A DNA stretch of 64,000 nt, taken from positions 17,303 through 81,302 of the forward strand of contig NZ_NIZW01000028.1 of the NCBI RefSeq assembly GCF_002727185.1, in the 5' to 3' direction. Below the pieces are notes generated by a model. The model was not told where the DNA came from and did not search any database. It worked only from the letters and a program-made list of their open reading frames with translations. The position numbers and the translations under genes were made by a program. This document shows, piece after piece, positions 48,111 to 56,613 of this stretch (the stretch's first letter is position 1; the number at the start of each line of letters is the position of its first letter). The DNA is from Rhodopirellula bahusiensis. GTDB lineage: Bacteria > Planctomycetota > Planctomycetia > Pirellulales > Pirellulaceae.

Positions 48111-49082
48111 TCATGAACAGGAGTAGGATTTACCCGACCAGTTCTTCCACCATGTCTGGAAAAGAGCCAGTTGCTTTTCGGCGTATCGGGCTTGGCTCGG
48201 TGAGAGAGCGTCCGACGCGTTCAGTTGGAATTCATAGTCGGTGTCACCGAGCAAGTACAACAAGTACTTGTAGTAGAGGACCAAGTCGGGGCCTTCATCG
48301 AACGTCGACAACACGGTCAGAGCGTTGGACAATTCGCGAGCGAACTGGTCGGCTTGGCAATCGCCGTTGGCAGCGGCTTCGCACAGTTCGACGTACTTCA
48401 GAACCTCCAGTGGAAGGCAGTTTCCGATTCCGGTGATCGCACCCGTGGCACCACACTTCACAAACCCATGATAAACCTGCGTGTCGACACCCGCCATCAA
48501 CAGCACATCGTCGCTGGAGTGAGTGATGTGCTCTCCGGCGTAGGACAGTGATGCAGCACCTCCGAATTCTTTGAAACCAACCAGGTTTGGAAACTCGGCT
48601 CGCAAGTCGAAGAACAGGTCCGCTTTGGTTTCGAAACCGTAGTAAGGGCTGTTGTAAATCACTGCGGGGGTCGTTGGTGCCGCAGCCAGGATCGCGGCAA
48701 AGTGATTTCGTTGAGCGATGGGCGAGGTGGCTCGTGAAAGCACACGCGGGATCACCATCAATCCTGCCGCACCGACTTCGGCAGCATGGCTGGCATGAGC
48801 CACGGCGAGCGAGGTGTTTTGGGCACCCGTTCCGACCACCACGGGCACACCGGCTTCGGTCAATTCACGAACACCTTGCTGGCGTTGTTCGTCCGTCAGC
48901 AGCGGCCAATCGCCCATGGATCCGCAGTAGACGACCCCGGTCATCCCGGCGGTCATCAGTTCTTGTGCCTTGCGAACCAACCCGGCGAAGTTGATTTTTC
49001 GATCGGCGTCGCAGGGCGTCATCAGGGCGGGAATGCAGCCTTGGAAGATGGACGCATCGACGGCGGGTAGGCTGGTGCTCAT
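48111..49082 (-). CDS. DapA-family lyase, probable hydroxyproline-pathway deaminase
   Basis: A 323-residue class I aldolase-type protein of the dihydrodipicolinate synthase family. The Schiff-base lysine is K171 in LVGFKEFGG and the catalytic tyrosine is Y143 in IYNSPYYG. The usual GTTGE loop of true DapA is GSMGD (54-58), and the YNVPSRT motif is replaced by YNSPYYG, so it is not lysine biosynthesis. With a DadA-like dehydrogenase downstream and a divergent AraC regulator, 1-pyrroline-4-hydroxy-2-carboxylate deaminase is the likely role; other 2-keto-acid aldolases remain possible. Confidence 0.86.
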   Translation of the reverse strand: MSTSLPAVDASIFQGCIPALMTPCDADRKINFAGLVRKAQELMTAGMTGVVYCGSMGDWPLLTDEQRQQGVRELTEAGVPVVVGTGAQNTSLAVAHASHAAEVGAAGLMVIPRVLSRATSPIAQRNHFAAILAAAPTTPAVIYNSPYYGFETKADLFFDLRAEFPNLVGFKEFGGAASLSYAGEHITHSSDDVLLMAGVDTQVYHGFVKCGATGAITGIGNCLPLEVLKYVELCEAAANGDCQADQFARELSNALTVLSTFDEGPDLVLYYKYLLYLLGDTDYEFQLNASDALSPSQARYAEKQLALFQTWWKNWSGKSYSCS

Positions 49083-49203
49083 GTCAAAGTAACTCTGCGA
49101 TCACAATTGAAAGGTTGAAGTTCGACGCTAGAGTATCTCGCGGTGGACGAGCTTGTCTTGTCCGAGCCTCGACAAGCAACTTGAAAATGCGCATAAACAA
49201 GCC
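49083..49203. promoter_or_regulatory. Divergent control region of the amino-acid genes
   Basis: 121 bases separate the DapA-family gene (-) from the AraC-type regulator (+). By position this is the expected binding site of that regulator. No clear repeat or promoter pair is visible. Confidence 0.4.
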
Positions 49204-49956
49204 ATGCCCAGCAGCAGCCTCCCAAATCAGTTGTTTGAACTGCTTGCGGAGCCCTTCACGGCCGAGCGTTTGTTCGATGGTTTGCACGACACGGTCTACT
49301 TCATCAAGAACGCTGACGGGCACTACGTGGTCGTCAATGAAACACTGGTTCAGCGTTGTGGACTGAAGCAAAAGTCACAGTTGATCGGGCGCACATCGGA
49401 ACAGATTTTGCGTGCGCCGTTTGGGGCCATTTTCACGGCGCAGGACAGAGCCGTTCTGCGATCCGGCAAACCGCTCGAAGCGCAATTGGAACTGCATCTT
49501 TACGCATCGCGAGACGTGGGATGGTGCTTGACCAACAAGTACCCCCTCCGAGGCCGGCAAGGAGAATCGGTTGGCGTGGTGGGGATCTCTCGTGATTTGG
49601 GCCGACCGAACAAATCCAGCGACGACTATCAAGGTGTTGCCAAAGCGGTGGCGTTTGCCGAACTGTATCGAGACAAACCGACCAGCGTGACTGAAATGGC
49701 CGAAGTCGCAAACCTCTCCCGCTTTCAACTCGACCGGCGGATGAGAATCGCGTTTGGGCTCAACACGGGACAGTGGTTGTTGAAGCAACGAATCGATTTC
49801 GCGTGCGAGCATCTCGAGACCACTCAGTTGCCGATCGTAGAAATCGCACACGAAGCCGGCTACGCCGACCAAAGTGCATTCACTCGGCAATTTCGACGCG
49901 CGACAGGTTTGTCACCCAGCCAATACCGCAAAGCCAAACAGGACAACGAACTTTGA
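49204..49956 (+). CDS. AraC-family regulator with N-terminal PAS domain
   Basis: A 250-residue transcription regulator. A PAS sensor domain fills about residues 18-135 (GLHDTVYFIKNADGHYVVVN, then YPLRGRQGESVGVVGISRDL). The C-terminal AraC double helix-turn-helix covers about 150-245, with SVTEMAEVANLSRFQLDRRM as the first and EIAHEAGYADQSAFTRQFRR as the second, the latter matching the AraC signature. It faces the DapA/DadA-like genes and probably activates them in response to a small ligand. The frame also opens with a TTG at 49153, but ATG 49204 fits the PAS boundary better. Confidence 0.88.
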   Translation: MPSSSLPNQLFELLAEPFTAERLFDGLHDTVYFIKNADGHYVVVNETLVQRCGLKQKSQLIGRTSEQILRAPFGAIFTAQDRAVLRSGKPLEAQLELHLYASRDVGWCLTNKYPLRGRQGESVGVVGISRDLGRPNKSSDDYQGVAKAVAFAELYRDKPTSVTEMAEVANLSRFQLDRRMRIAFGLNTGQWLLKQRIDFACEHLETTQLPIVEIAHEAGYADQSAFTRQFRRATGLSPSQYRKAKQDNEL

Positions 49957-50010
49957 TGTTCGTTTCACAAACGACGAAGCGATGCCTCTTCTGAACGTCG
50001 CGCGGTTGAT

Positions 50011-51375
50011 TCAATCGCGGATGCAATACAGTTTCGATGCAGTGCGGAAGTACAAGGCTCCGTCCGCGATGGCTGGTGTTGACCAAGTCAATTCGTCAAT
50101 TTCATTTTTGGCAACAACTTCAAAGTCGGGACCTCCAGCAAGGATGAACGTGGTCCCGTTGGTGTCAATGCAGAAGACTTCTTCGCCCATCACCCAAGGC
50201 GAGGACCAAAACGCGCGGGCTCGCGGAATGCGTTTTTCGTAAACCATTTCTCCGGTGTCCGCGTTGATGCAGTGAACGACACCGCTGCGTCGTTCCAGCA
50301 AGTACAGATGGTCTTTGCAAAGAACGGGCGAAGCCATTTGAATGCCTGATTCGGCATTCTTCCACGCGATGAATTCGTCGCTGCTTGGATCTTCCGTCGT
50401 ACCAAGCTGGCCTTGCCCACCCGGGGTGATCGCAAACAGAAAACCCCCGCCGTCGTCTTCGCCTCCACGATTTCGATACTCGGTGCCCGCGTAGAGACGG
50501 TCGCCGACGGCCAGCGGAGTGGCTGAGCTGCGACCCTTTTGCATGTTCAATTGCCAAAGTAAATCGCCCGTCTCAGGGTCGTAAGAGCGGTAGTTCGAAC
50601 CACCCACGATCAACTCCTCGCGGAGGCTGTTCTTCCAAATAATCGGCGAGCTGTACTGGGAGGGTTCGTCACGGTCAACACGCCAAAGCTCTTCTCCGGT
50701 CGCGGTATCAAGTGCGACAAGGAACGACTGTTCTTCGTTGTCGACTTGAAGAAACAGCTTGTCGTTGAGCAAAGCAGGTGAACTGGACGTACCCCAGCCT
50801 GCACGCATTGCATGTTGACCTAGATCTCGCTGCCAAACCAATTCGCCGTCCATGTCAAAGCAGTAGACACCCATCATTCCGAAGTACGCATAGACATGCT
50901 TGCCATCCGTGACCGGCGTTTCCGTTGCGTAGGTGTTCGAGCTGTGACGCTCCAGTGCCGGTTGGCCTTCGCGTGCGGTCTTTCGCCAAAGCTCATCGCC
51001 TGACTTTGAGTCCACGCAAACGACCTGCCATTGATACGTTTTTTGGCTGGGGTCTTGGCCTCGTGAACGAGCGTCGTCGTTCGTATTCGAGTTTGCGTCC
51101 GGTTCGGATGGAACGGCTTCTGTCAGAAAGATTCGGTCGTTCCAGACGACTGGGCACGACCATCCTTCGCCCCGCATCGGATGCACCCAAGCAACGTTCT
51201 CGGTCTCGCTCCACCGAGCGGGGTGGGATGTTTCCGCGATGCCGCTCGCGTGATCGCCGCGGAACTGAGACCACTGATCCGCGTGCGAATGTGAACCGAA
51301 CGCCAATGCAGCGACGGCGAAGGCTGCGAAAAAGATTCGGTGCGAATGTAATACGCTGGAAAAGTTGAAAGCCAT
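50011..51375 (-). CDS. Exported PQQ-like beta-propeller protein
   Basis: A 454-residue exported protein. A signal peptide (about 1-32) precedes a PQQ/quinoprotein-type propeller whose blades carry the A-x-D-x-x-T-G-x-x-x-W motif: CVDSKSGDELWRK, CFDMDGELVWQRD, ALDTATGEELWRV, SYDPETGDLLWQL and CINADTGEMVYEK. It opens with QWSQFRGDHASGIAET, as do many planctomycete outer-membrane-biogenesis-like propellers. No cofactor-binding Cys-Cys pair or metal ligands for true PQQ dehydrogenases are obvious, so a binding or scaffold role is more likely. Divergent from the Tat protein at 51583. Confidence 0.88.
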   Translation of the reverse strand: MAFNFSSVLHSHRIFFAAFAVAALAFGSHSHADQWSQFRGDHASGIAETSHPARWSETENVAWVHPMRGEGWSCPVVWNDRIFLTEAVPSEPDANSNTNDDARSRGQDPSQKTYQWQVVCVDSKSGDELWRKTAREGQPALERHSSNTYATETPVTDGKHVYAYFGMMGVYCFDMDGELVWQRDLGQHAMRAGWGTSSSPALLNDKLFLQVDNEEQSFLVALDTATGEELWRVDRDEPSQYSSPIIWKNSLREELIVGGSNYRSYDPETGDLLWQLNMQKGRSSATPLAVGDRLYAGTEYRNRGGEDDGGGFLFAITPGGQGQLGTTEDPSSDEFIAWKNAESGIQMASPVLCKDHLYLLERRSGVVHCINADTGEMVYEKRIPRARAFWSSPWVMGEEVFCIDTNGTTFILAGGPDFEVVAKNEIDELTWSTPAIADGALYFRTASKLYCIRD

Positions 51376-51582
51376 GTTGCCCAGAGGGTTGGTGACGACG
51401 GAATCGTTGAGAATGATCGGGTGCTTTGACGATGAAGTCTAGCGAACATGGACAGTGTCCGGGCGTGATCTTTCACGAGGAAACCCGCCAGAAGGTGGGT
51501 GCGAAATTTCGCGTCAGTTCATCGTAACCCTTACAATTGAGTGGGAAACAACGGGTTCCGTGCCGCGTGAAGGAGAATTGCG
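51376..51582. promoter_or_regulatory. Divergent region with hairpin and 12-bp palindrome
   Basis: Between the PQQ-propeller (-) and the Tat-exported unknown protein (+). ACCCGCC / GGTGGGT arms (51483-51489 and 51494-51500, AGAA loop, one G-T pair) are directly followed by the perfect palindrome GCGAAATTTCGC at 51501-51512. The palindrome is a good candidate operator for one or both genes. Confidence 0.45.
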
Positions 51583-53142
51583 ATGAACCATTTCAATCCG
51601 AGAATGAGTGACGGTGGAAAGATGCCGCTGCAACGTCGGAAGTTTATGACGCTACTCGGCGGAGGGTCGGCAGCCCTTGCGTTGACTGAAGTCGCCATGA
51701 TGAGGGGACTGCCGCCAGTCAGTGCGGCCGAAGCCAAACTTGATCACAACACTGTCCGCTTCAGTGATGACATCGAACCGCTTGTTCGATTGTTGGAGGA
51801 CACTCCGCGAAAACGTGTCGTGCAGGCTTTCGCAGACAAGATTCGAAGCGGGACCAGCTACCGCGAAGTTTTGACTGCTTTGCTGTTGGCCGGAGTTCGA
51901 AACGTGCAGCCTCGGCCGGCGGTGGGTTTCAAGTTCCACGCGGTGTTGGTCGTCAATTCAGCTCATTTGGCCAGTCTTGGTTCACCCGATGAAGACAGAT
52001 GGTTGCCAATCTTTTGGGCGCTGGACTACTTCAAGTCCGCTCAATCGAAGGACGTCAACGAGGGCGATTGGACGATGGCGGCCGTCAACGAGTCCGCTGT
52101 CCCGCCACCTCACCGGGCCAAGCGTGCCTTTGAAGAAGCGATGCAGAAATGGGATGTGGAAGCCGCCGACGCCGCCATCGCTGGCTACGTTCGTTCCGCG
52201 GGGGCAAATCAAGTCTTCGAGTCGATGGCTCACTACGGTTGCCGGGACTTTCGTAGCATCGGTCACAAAGCAATCTACGTCGCCAACGGTTTTCGAACGT
52301 TGCAGTGCATCGGTTGGAGGTACGCCGAACCGGTGCTGAGGTCCCTGACCTACGCACTGCTCAATCACACAGGTGAGCCGAACCCCTCGACCAGCGACCT
52401 CGCCGCCGACCGTGCAATTCGAGTGACCGAGCAAATTGTCGACGAAATGGATTCAGGATGGAATGCAGGAAAGGTCAATCATGAAGCCGCGATCGAACAT
52501 CTGCAAATGCTCCGTCAAGCGACACCTGAGGATGCCGTTCGCGAAACGGCGAAGCTGATTCAATCCGGTGTGCATCCTCAATCCATCAGTGACGCGTTGT
52601 TCTTGTCCGCAGGTGAAATGGTGATGCAACAACCCGCGATTGTGGCGTTGCACTCGGCTACTTCGACCAATGCCTTGCAGTACGCCTATCGAACGGTTGC
52701 AAGCGATCAGAACCGAATGCGTTTGTTGCTGCAGAACGCCGCATTCATCCCGCACTTCCGACAGGCCATGGATTCTCGCGGCAAAGTCGGTGACTCGCAT
52801 ATCAACAAGCTCACTTCCGAATCCTCCCCTGACGACTCGATCAGCGTCGAGCAAATCTTTGATGCGGTTGGGCAAGATCGCTCGCAGGCCGCTACCGCGA
52901 CGTTCCGGTACCTCGAGTCCGAAGGAAAGGCGGAAGAGTTGATTCACGCCGCGCGACAGTTGACATTTCTGAAAGGCAACGATTCGCACGATTACAAATA
53001 CAGTTCCGCGGCGCTGGAGGACTACTACGCCGTTTCGCCGGAACTGCGCAACCGCTACTTCGCTGCCGCAACTTACTTGATGCCCGGAAAGAACGACCGA
53101 GACAATTCCCTCGTCAACCGAGTCCGCGAGGCGTTGGCGTGA
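51583..53142 (+). CDS. Tat-exported protein of unknown function
   Basis: A 519-residue protein I cannot assign to a characterised family. The N-terminus is a Tat signal (LQRRKFMTLLGGGSAALAL, about 17-35). The rest is mostly helical by pattern, with conserved-looking histidines in GFKFHAVLVVNSAHLASLG, MAHYGCRDFRSIGHKAIYV and LLNHTG that could bind a metal or haem. Tat export fits a folded cofactor. The start has a strong SD (AAGGAG at 51570-51575, 7 nt before ATG). It ends 40 bases before an inverted-repeat element. Confidence 0.8.
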   Translation: MNHFNPRMSDGGKMPLQRRKFMTLLGGGSAALALTEVAMMRGLPPVSAAEAKLDHNTVRFSDDIEPLVRLLEDTPRKRVVQAFADKIRSGTSYREVLTALLLAGVRNVQPRPAVGFKFHAVLVVNSAHLASLGSPDEDRWLPIFWALDYFKSAQSKDVNEGDWTMAAVNESAVPPPHRAKRAFEEAMQKWDVEAADAAIAGYVRSAGANQVFESMAHYGCRDFRSIGHKAIYVANGFRTLQCIGWRYAEPVLRSLTYALLNHTGEPNPSTSDLAADRAIRVTEQIVDEMDSGWNAGKVNHEAAIEHLQMLRQATPEDAVRETAKLIQSGVHPQSISDALFLSAGEMVMQQPAIVALHSATSTNALQYAYRTVASDQNRMRLLLQNAAFIPHFRQAMDSRGKVGDSHINKLTSESSPDDSISVEQIFDAVGQDRSQAATATFRYLESEGKAEELIHAARQLTFLKGNDSHDYKYSSAALEDYYAVSPELRNRYFAAATYLMPGKNDRDNSLVNRVREALA

Positions 53143-53181
53143 TGCGGTTGTTTGCGAGCGAAGGCAAATTTGTTGCGCGAA

Positions 53182-53276
53182 TTTTGCCACCGAGAACACC
53201 GAGGTCACAGAGACGGCCGCGCGAGTGAAATCATTGATCCTTTTGCTCTGTGTTCTCGGTGACCTCTGTGGCAAAA
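53182..53276. repeat. Inverted-repeat element, copy 1 (9-nt period)
   Basis: Arms of 31 nt at 53182-53212 and 53246-53276 pair with 26 matches of 31; the spacer is 33 nt. Each arm starts TTTTGCCAC and is built of 9-nt units with consensus CACMGAGRW. It lies between convergent genes and could end transcription from both. A second copy is at 54417-54499. Confidence 0.8.
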
Positions 53277-53324
53277 GCAGGAGCACACCCGACACCAAGT
53301 GAGCAGGCTTGTCGAAGAGAAGGC

Positions 53325-54269
53325 TCAGTCGATGGTGTCAGGAACTGAATCCAGCGAATGGTAGGCGTGTTGTATCTGCGTTTCTTCAACTTGCACGATT
53401 CTTAAGCCGGAAGGATCCTTGCCCAGCGGTCGACCGACTGGGCCGGTGGTGATCATTTCCATCTCGCCGGCTCGTCCGTACGCGTTGCGGTGGTAGTGTC
53501 CCGCGAAGATGGCTCGCACATTGGCTGCTTTCAGAAGGGCAAGCAACGGTGTTCGTCGCTCCAAGGGGATGTTGAAGTACTGGTCCGGTTCGTCTTCCTG
53601 TTCCAAGAACAACGGGTGATGCAGAAACACGAAAATGTGCTTGGCTTCCTTCACTCTCGAGTGCTGGAGTTGCTGTTCCAACCAATTTTGCTGTTGTTGC
53701 AACCGCTCGGGAACTCCGCTGGGATCTTTCAGCAGACTTGAATTGAGAACGACGTTGAAGACGCCTCCAACCCAAAACGAGAAGTAGTCGTCGCCGAAAT
53801 GTTCGGTGTAGCGAGCAATCGACTCTGCGGTGGGACGATTGCCAATGTCATGGTTCCCGCAGACGCACACCAACGGAATCCCGGGATCGATCTTCGAAAA
53901 GTCTTGCTGGTACTGGCTGACTTGAGCTTCGTAGCGGGCCTGCGCGGGCGTGGCATTGGTGAGGTCGCCGCAAACGATCACGAACTTTGGTTGCAGGCGA
54001 TTGATGTGTTTAACCGCTTGATTGACGAGAGCCTTTTCTTGGTCCAGTCCTTCGTTGCCGGTGAACATGCCGTACTGAGGGTCGGCAAGCTGCACAAAAA
54101 AGAAGGGCTTTTCCCACGTTCGTTCGGTTTGCGAATCAAACGCTCGGAAGGTGCGTGAGTGGGCTTGTTGAAACCGATTCGAATCGACTTCTGCCGGTTC
54201 GTCTGCCCGCAGAAATGACGTTGCAAACAAACAAAGAACGACCGGCAAGACGTTAATGGATCGATTCAT
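53325..54269 (-). CDS. Exported CPPED1-like metallophosphoesterase
   Basis: A 314-residue calcineurin-like phosphoesterase. A signal peptide (about 1-21) precedes the two-metal site: D63-P-Q65 in LADPQYG, G101-D102, G138-N-H-D141, H217-H218 and G257-H-Y-H260. The Q in place of the usual His of D-x-H is what the animal CPPED1 family has, which suggests that branch rather than a typical DxH enzyme. It probably dephosphorylates a periplasmic substrate. ATG 54269 is chosen because GGAAG lies 6 nt upstream and it starts a signal peptide; the frame itself runs to 54542 through a repeat. Confidence 0.86.
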   Translation of the reverse strand: MNRSINVLPVVLCLFATSFLRADEPAEVDSNRFQQAHSRTFRAFDSQTERTWEKPFFFVQLADPQYGMFTGNEGLDQEKALVNQAVKHINRLQPKFVIVCGDLTNATPAQARYEAQVSQYQQDFSKIDPGIPLVCVCGNHDIGNRPTAESIARYTEHFGDDYFSFWVGGVFNVVLNSSLLKDPSGVPERLQQQQNWLEQQLQHSRVKEAKHIFVFLHHPLFLEQEDEPDQYFNIPLERRTPLLALLKAANVRAIFAGHYHRNAYGRAGEMEMITTGPVGRPLGKDPSGLRIVQVEETQIQHAYHSLDSVPDTID

Positions 54270-54416
54270 CAAACTTCCGTTGGGCAAGGAAAGAAATCGT
54301 CTTCGACGGGCCGAAAAGTGAGGTGGATTGGAGGGGCCTTCGCCATGTGAATTCCGCGGTACCGGTGCTGGCCCAGCCGCATCCATCCCCGTAACAAGAT
54401 AGCGGTTGGTGATTGC

Positions 54417-54499
54417 TTTTTGCCACCGAGGACACAGAGAAGCGAGGCTCAGTCGATTCATCCGTCCCTGTACTCGGTGTCCTCCGTGATCTCTGTGGC
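54417..54499. repeat. Inverted-repeat element, copy 2 (9-nt period)
   Basis: The left arm starts TTTTGCCACCGAGG at 54417. The right arm (54464-54499) reads, on the minus strand, GCCACAGAGATCACGGAGGA and onward in the same 9-nt CACNGAGNN units. The arms match less well than in copy 1 (53182-53276), but the leader GCCAC and the period are the same. Confidence 0.7.
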
Positions 54500-54715
54500 T
54501 CAACACTGCCCCGCAGAAAAGAGGCCTCATTGTGAGACCCACTCGTGGTCGGCTACGTTGTTTCGTCGGAGGGATTTCTGGTGGCCGGCCTCAGTTGCGG
54601 ATCAGCTTGGAAAATGATGAGTCACTGCGTTCCTTGGCCACCATGCTGGCCAAGCTGCTCGGGTGAGTCTGCGACGAAACGGGTGGTTGGTTACGTCGCG
54701 TTGTTGTTGGCAAAA

Positions 54716-54778
54716 GACGTATGACGGACTTCCTAGTCCGTCCTGAGATTGTTCGACGGACTTGGAAGTCCATCGTAC
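54716..54778. repeat. Paired hairpin repeat with GGACTTCC core
   Basis: Two palindromes in inverted order: GACGGACT-TCCT-AGTCCGTC at 54723-54742 (8-bp perfect stem, 4-nt loop), and GACGGACTT-GG-AAGTCCATC at 54756-54775. The first 24-nt unit (54719-54742) matches the reverse complement of the second in 21 of 24 positions. This looks like a dispersed REP-type element. Confidence 0.7.
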
Positions 54779-54792
54779 GGGCGAATCGACTA

Positions 54793-55020
54793 TCAATGCC
54801 CCGGTGTCTGCGTGGGAATGTCGTCGGGCGGAGCGAGCTCGTCGCATTTCTTGCACTGCAGTCGGTGGCCGAGCATTGATTCGCGGCCTTCAAGTGTTGT
54901 GACCCACTCGCGGTTCATCCATGGTGGATCGTGGCGGACATGCTGATTGTGCCCACACTGGAGACGAGCGACCCAATGGTCTTCGTCGTCCTCGTGGTAC
55001 GCGACGATCGGTTGTTGCAT
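54793..55020 (-). CDS. DUF3565 small zinc-binding protein
   Basis: A 75-residue protein of the DUF3565 family. The pattern HWVARLQCGHNQHVRHDPP (15-33) with C22, H24 and H27, and C56-K-K-C59 near the end, suggests a bound zinc. The order CGH-x-QH-x-RH-x-PP, R-x-WV and GR-x-x-x-LG-x-x-L-x-C-x-x-C is the family signature. Function is unknown; it is a cytoplasmic protein without a signal peptide. GGAGAG lies 5 nt before the ATG. The gene ends just inside the hairpin-bearing region. Confidence 0.82.
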   Translation of the reverse strand: MQQPIVAYHEDDEDHWVARLQCGHNQHVRHDPPWMNREWVTTLEGRESMLGHRLQCKKCDELAPPDDIPTQTPGH

Positions 55021-55074
55021 CAGATCTCTCCAGTTGGCATTGATTCATTTCAAACGCTTGGTCGCCGCCCAGAA

Positions 55075-56613
55075 CTATTTCCCAAGAATCGCGTTACGTA
55101 GTCCTTCTCGCCATTCTTCTTTCTCAGGATCGTAAACTCCGAACCCTGAGTAGAACTCCCAGTACGCGATTCCGATTCGGCGCTCGATCGCTTCATCGGC
55201 GACAAAGCGAGTCCATTGGTTTCGCGAATCGATGTCGGCTTCTTGGTAGGCACCGAACTCGCCGAGATAGATCGGGATTTCGTTTTCAACACTCCAGCGG
55301 AGGGCTCGATCAAGATCGTTGCGAACTGCCCTCTGTTGTTCAGGCGTTCCGGTCCAGGTCGTGCCTTTCCATTGCTTGGATTCATCACCCAACCATCCTG
55401 CGCCTTGATGAGTGAATTGAAACGGCGAGTAGTAGTGGAAGGTCGCAACCAAGTTGGAACGATCTCGGGGGAGAGTCATGAATTGCAGCGCATCAATGGA
55501 ATTGAAATTCGCAGGTCCAACCACAATCGTTCGCTCAGGATGCTTTTCGCGAATGATTGGAAGAGTGTCTGCCAGTAAGCGATTCCATTTTCCCGCGTCC
55601 AAGTTGTCGTGAGGTTCGTTGAGAACTTCGAATACCAACTCCGGCGGAGCACCCTCGAATTCATCCGCGATTTGGCGCCACAACTCGAGGAACCGATCGG
55701 AGTGTTGTTCGGGATTGGCGTACAAACCTTCGTAGTGATGAATGTTGATCATCACTTTCAGATCCCGGCGAAGTGCTTCGTCGACGACCCAGCGAACGCG
55801 TTGCATGAAAGTCGGATCGATCGTGTACGAAGGCTTCGTTTGAGCGTGCGTTGACCAGCGGACTGGCACACGAATGGAGTCGAAGCCCGCTTGCTGAATC
55901 AGGTCCAAGTGCTTGGCTTCCAAGCGTGGCCCCCAATCGCCTTCGCGAGGAGCTTCCAAGGTGTTGCCAATGTTGATGCCGCGTCCGAAGAATGGGGTTT
56001 GCTTCTGAAAGAAGGCGGTTGTCTTCAGTCGTTCGAGCAATTGAGTTTCGCTCACGGCACGAATTTTCCGGATCACAAGCGAGCTTGCCTCCGACGGTTT
56101 CTCGAGCATCACAGTGATCGAGCGAATCTTGCTCGCGTCAAAGGGGATGTCGGTTTGTCCGTGCCAACTGCCGAATGCGACCCGGATCACACCCGACGCA
56201 TTCGCTGGCACGGTCGCCGCCGCAGCACTGCTACCGTCACGTCCTCGCGATCCTGGATTGCGAGTCGACAGAACAACCTTGAGCGGTTTGTCGCCAGGGT
56301 TGAACACTTCGGCTTCCAAGGCATCAAAGGAGTCCAGACGACGCGGCGTGTCCATGAATTCGAATTGAACATGCGGGTACCCGTCGCTCGGCGGAGCAGT
56401 GAACTTCAGTTCCCCGTTGGACGGATGTTCGATCCGGACGCCTTGTGTTGTGATCTTGTTGTTCGAAGAAACGTTTGGCCCGAACAAGACCATTTCGCTA
56501 TCGGAGGACTGTGCCGACGCGGTGGAACAGTTCACGCTGAACACACACGTCGCAGCGAGAATGAGAACGGGAGACCAAGCTGGTAAACGGAAACGGAACT
56601 CGCGATCGAACAT
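55075..56613 (-). CDS. Secreted GH5 glycoside hydrolase with N-terminal beta domain
   Basis: A 512-residue secreted GH5 enzyme. A signal peptide (about 1-35) is followed by a carbohydrate-binding-like beta-sandwich (about 40-190) and the GH5 (beta/alpha)8 barrel (about 200-510). The acid/base is E333 in VLNEPHD and the nucleophile is E452 in YLGEFGAY. The barrel opens with FFGRGINIGNTLEAPREGDW, typical of bacterial endoglucanase-like GH5. HHYEG and HYYSPF also match. It likely cuts beta-1,4 glucan or mannan; the specificity is not readable. The frame opens at 56670; ATG 56613 is preferred for the signal peptide. Divergent from the DUF1501 gene. Confidence 0.92.
   Translation of the reverse strand: MFDREFRFRLPAWSPVLILAATCVFSVNCSTASAQSSDSEMVLFGPNVSSNNKITTQGVRIEHPSNGELKFTAPPSDGYPHVQFEFMDTPRRLDSFDALEAEVFNPGDKPLKVVLSTRNPGSRGRDGSSAAAATVPANASGVIRVAFGSWHGQTDIPFDASKIRSITVMLEKPSEASSLVIRKIRAVSETQLLERLKTTAFFQKQTPFFGRGINIGNTLEAPREGDWGPRLEAKHLDLIQQAGFDSIRVPVRWSTHAQTKPSYTIDPTFMQRVRWVVDEALRRDLKVMINIHHYEGLYANPEQHSDRFLELWRQIADEFEGAPPELVFEVLNEPHDNLDAGKWNRLLADTLPIIREKHPERTIVVGPANFNSIDALQFMTLPRDRSNLVATFHYYSPFQFTHQGAGWLGDESKQWKGTTWTGTPEQQRAVRNDLDRALRWSVENEIPIYLGEFGAYQEADIDSRNQWTRFVADEAIERRIGIAYWEFYSGFGVYDPEKEEWREGLRNAILGK

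Larger units (their letters stand above)
54270..54792. other. Repeat-bearing intergenic region
   Basis: About 520 bases upstream of the phosphoesterase and downstream of the DUF3565 gene. It holds the second copy of the 9-nt-period inverted repeat (54417-54499) and a pair of GACGGACT hairpins (54716-54778). No gene is seen; open frames here cross the repeats. Confidence 0.5.

Noticed and set aside
53325..54542. Longer version of the phosphoesterase gene starting at 54542
   Set aside because: The extra 91 codons cross the inverted-repeat element at 54417-54499 and put the signal peptide in the middle; ATG 54269 has an SD.
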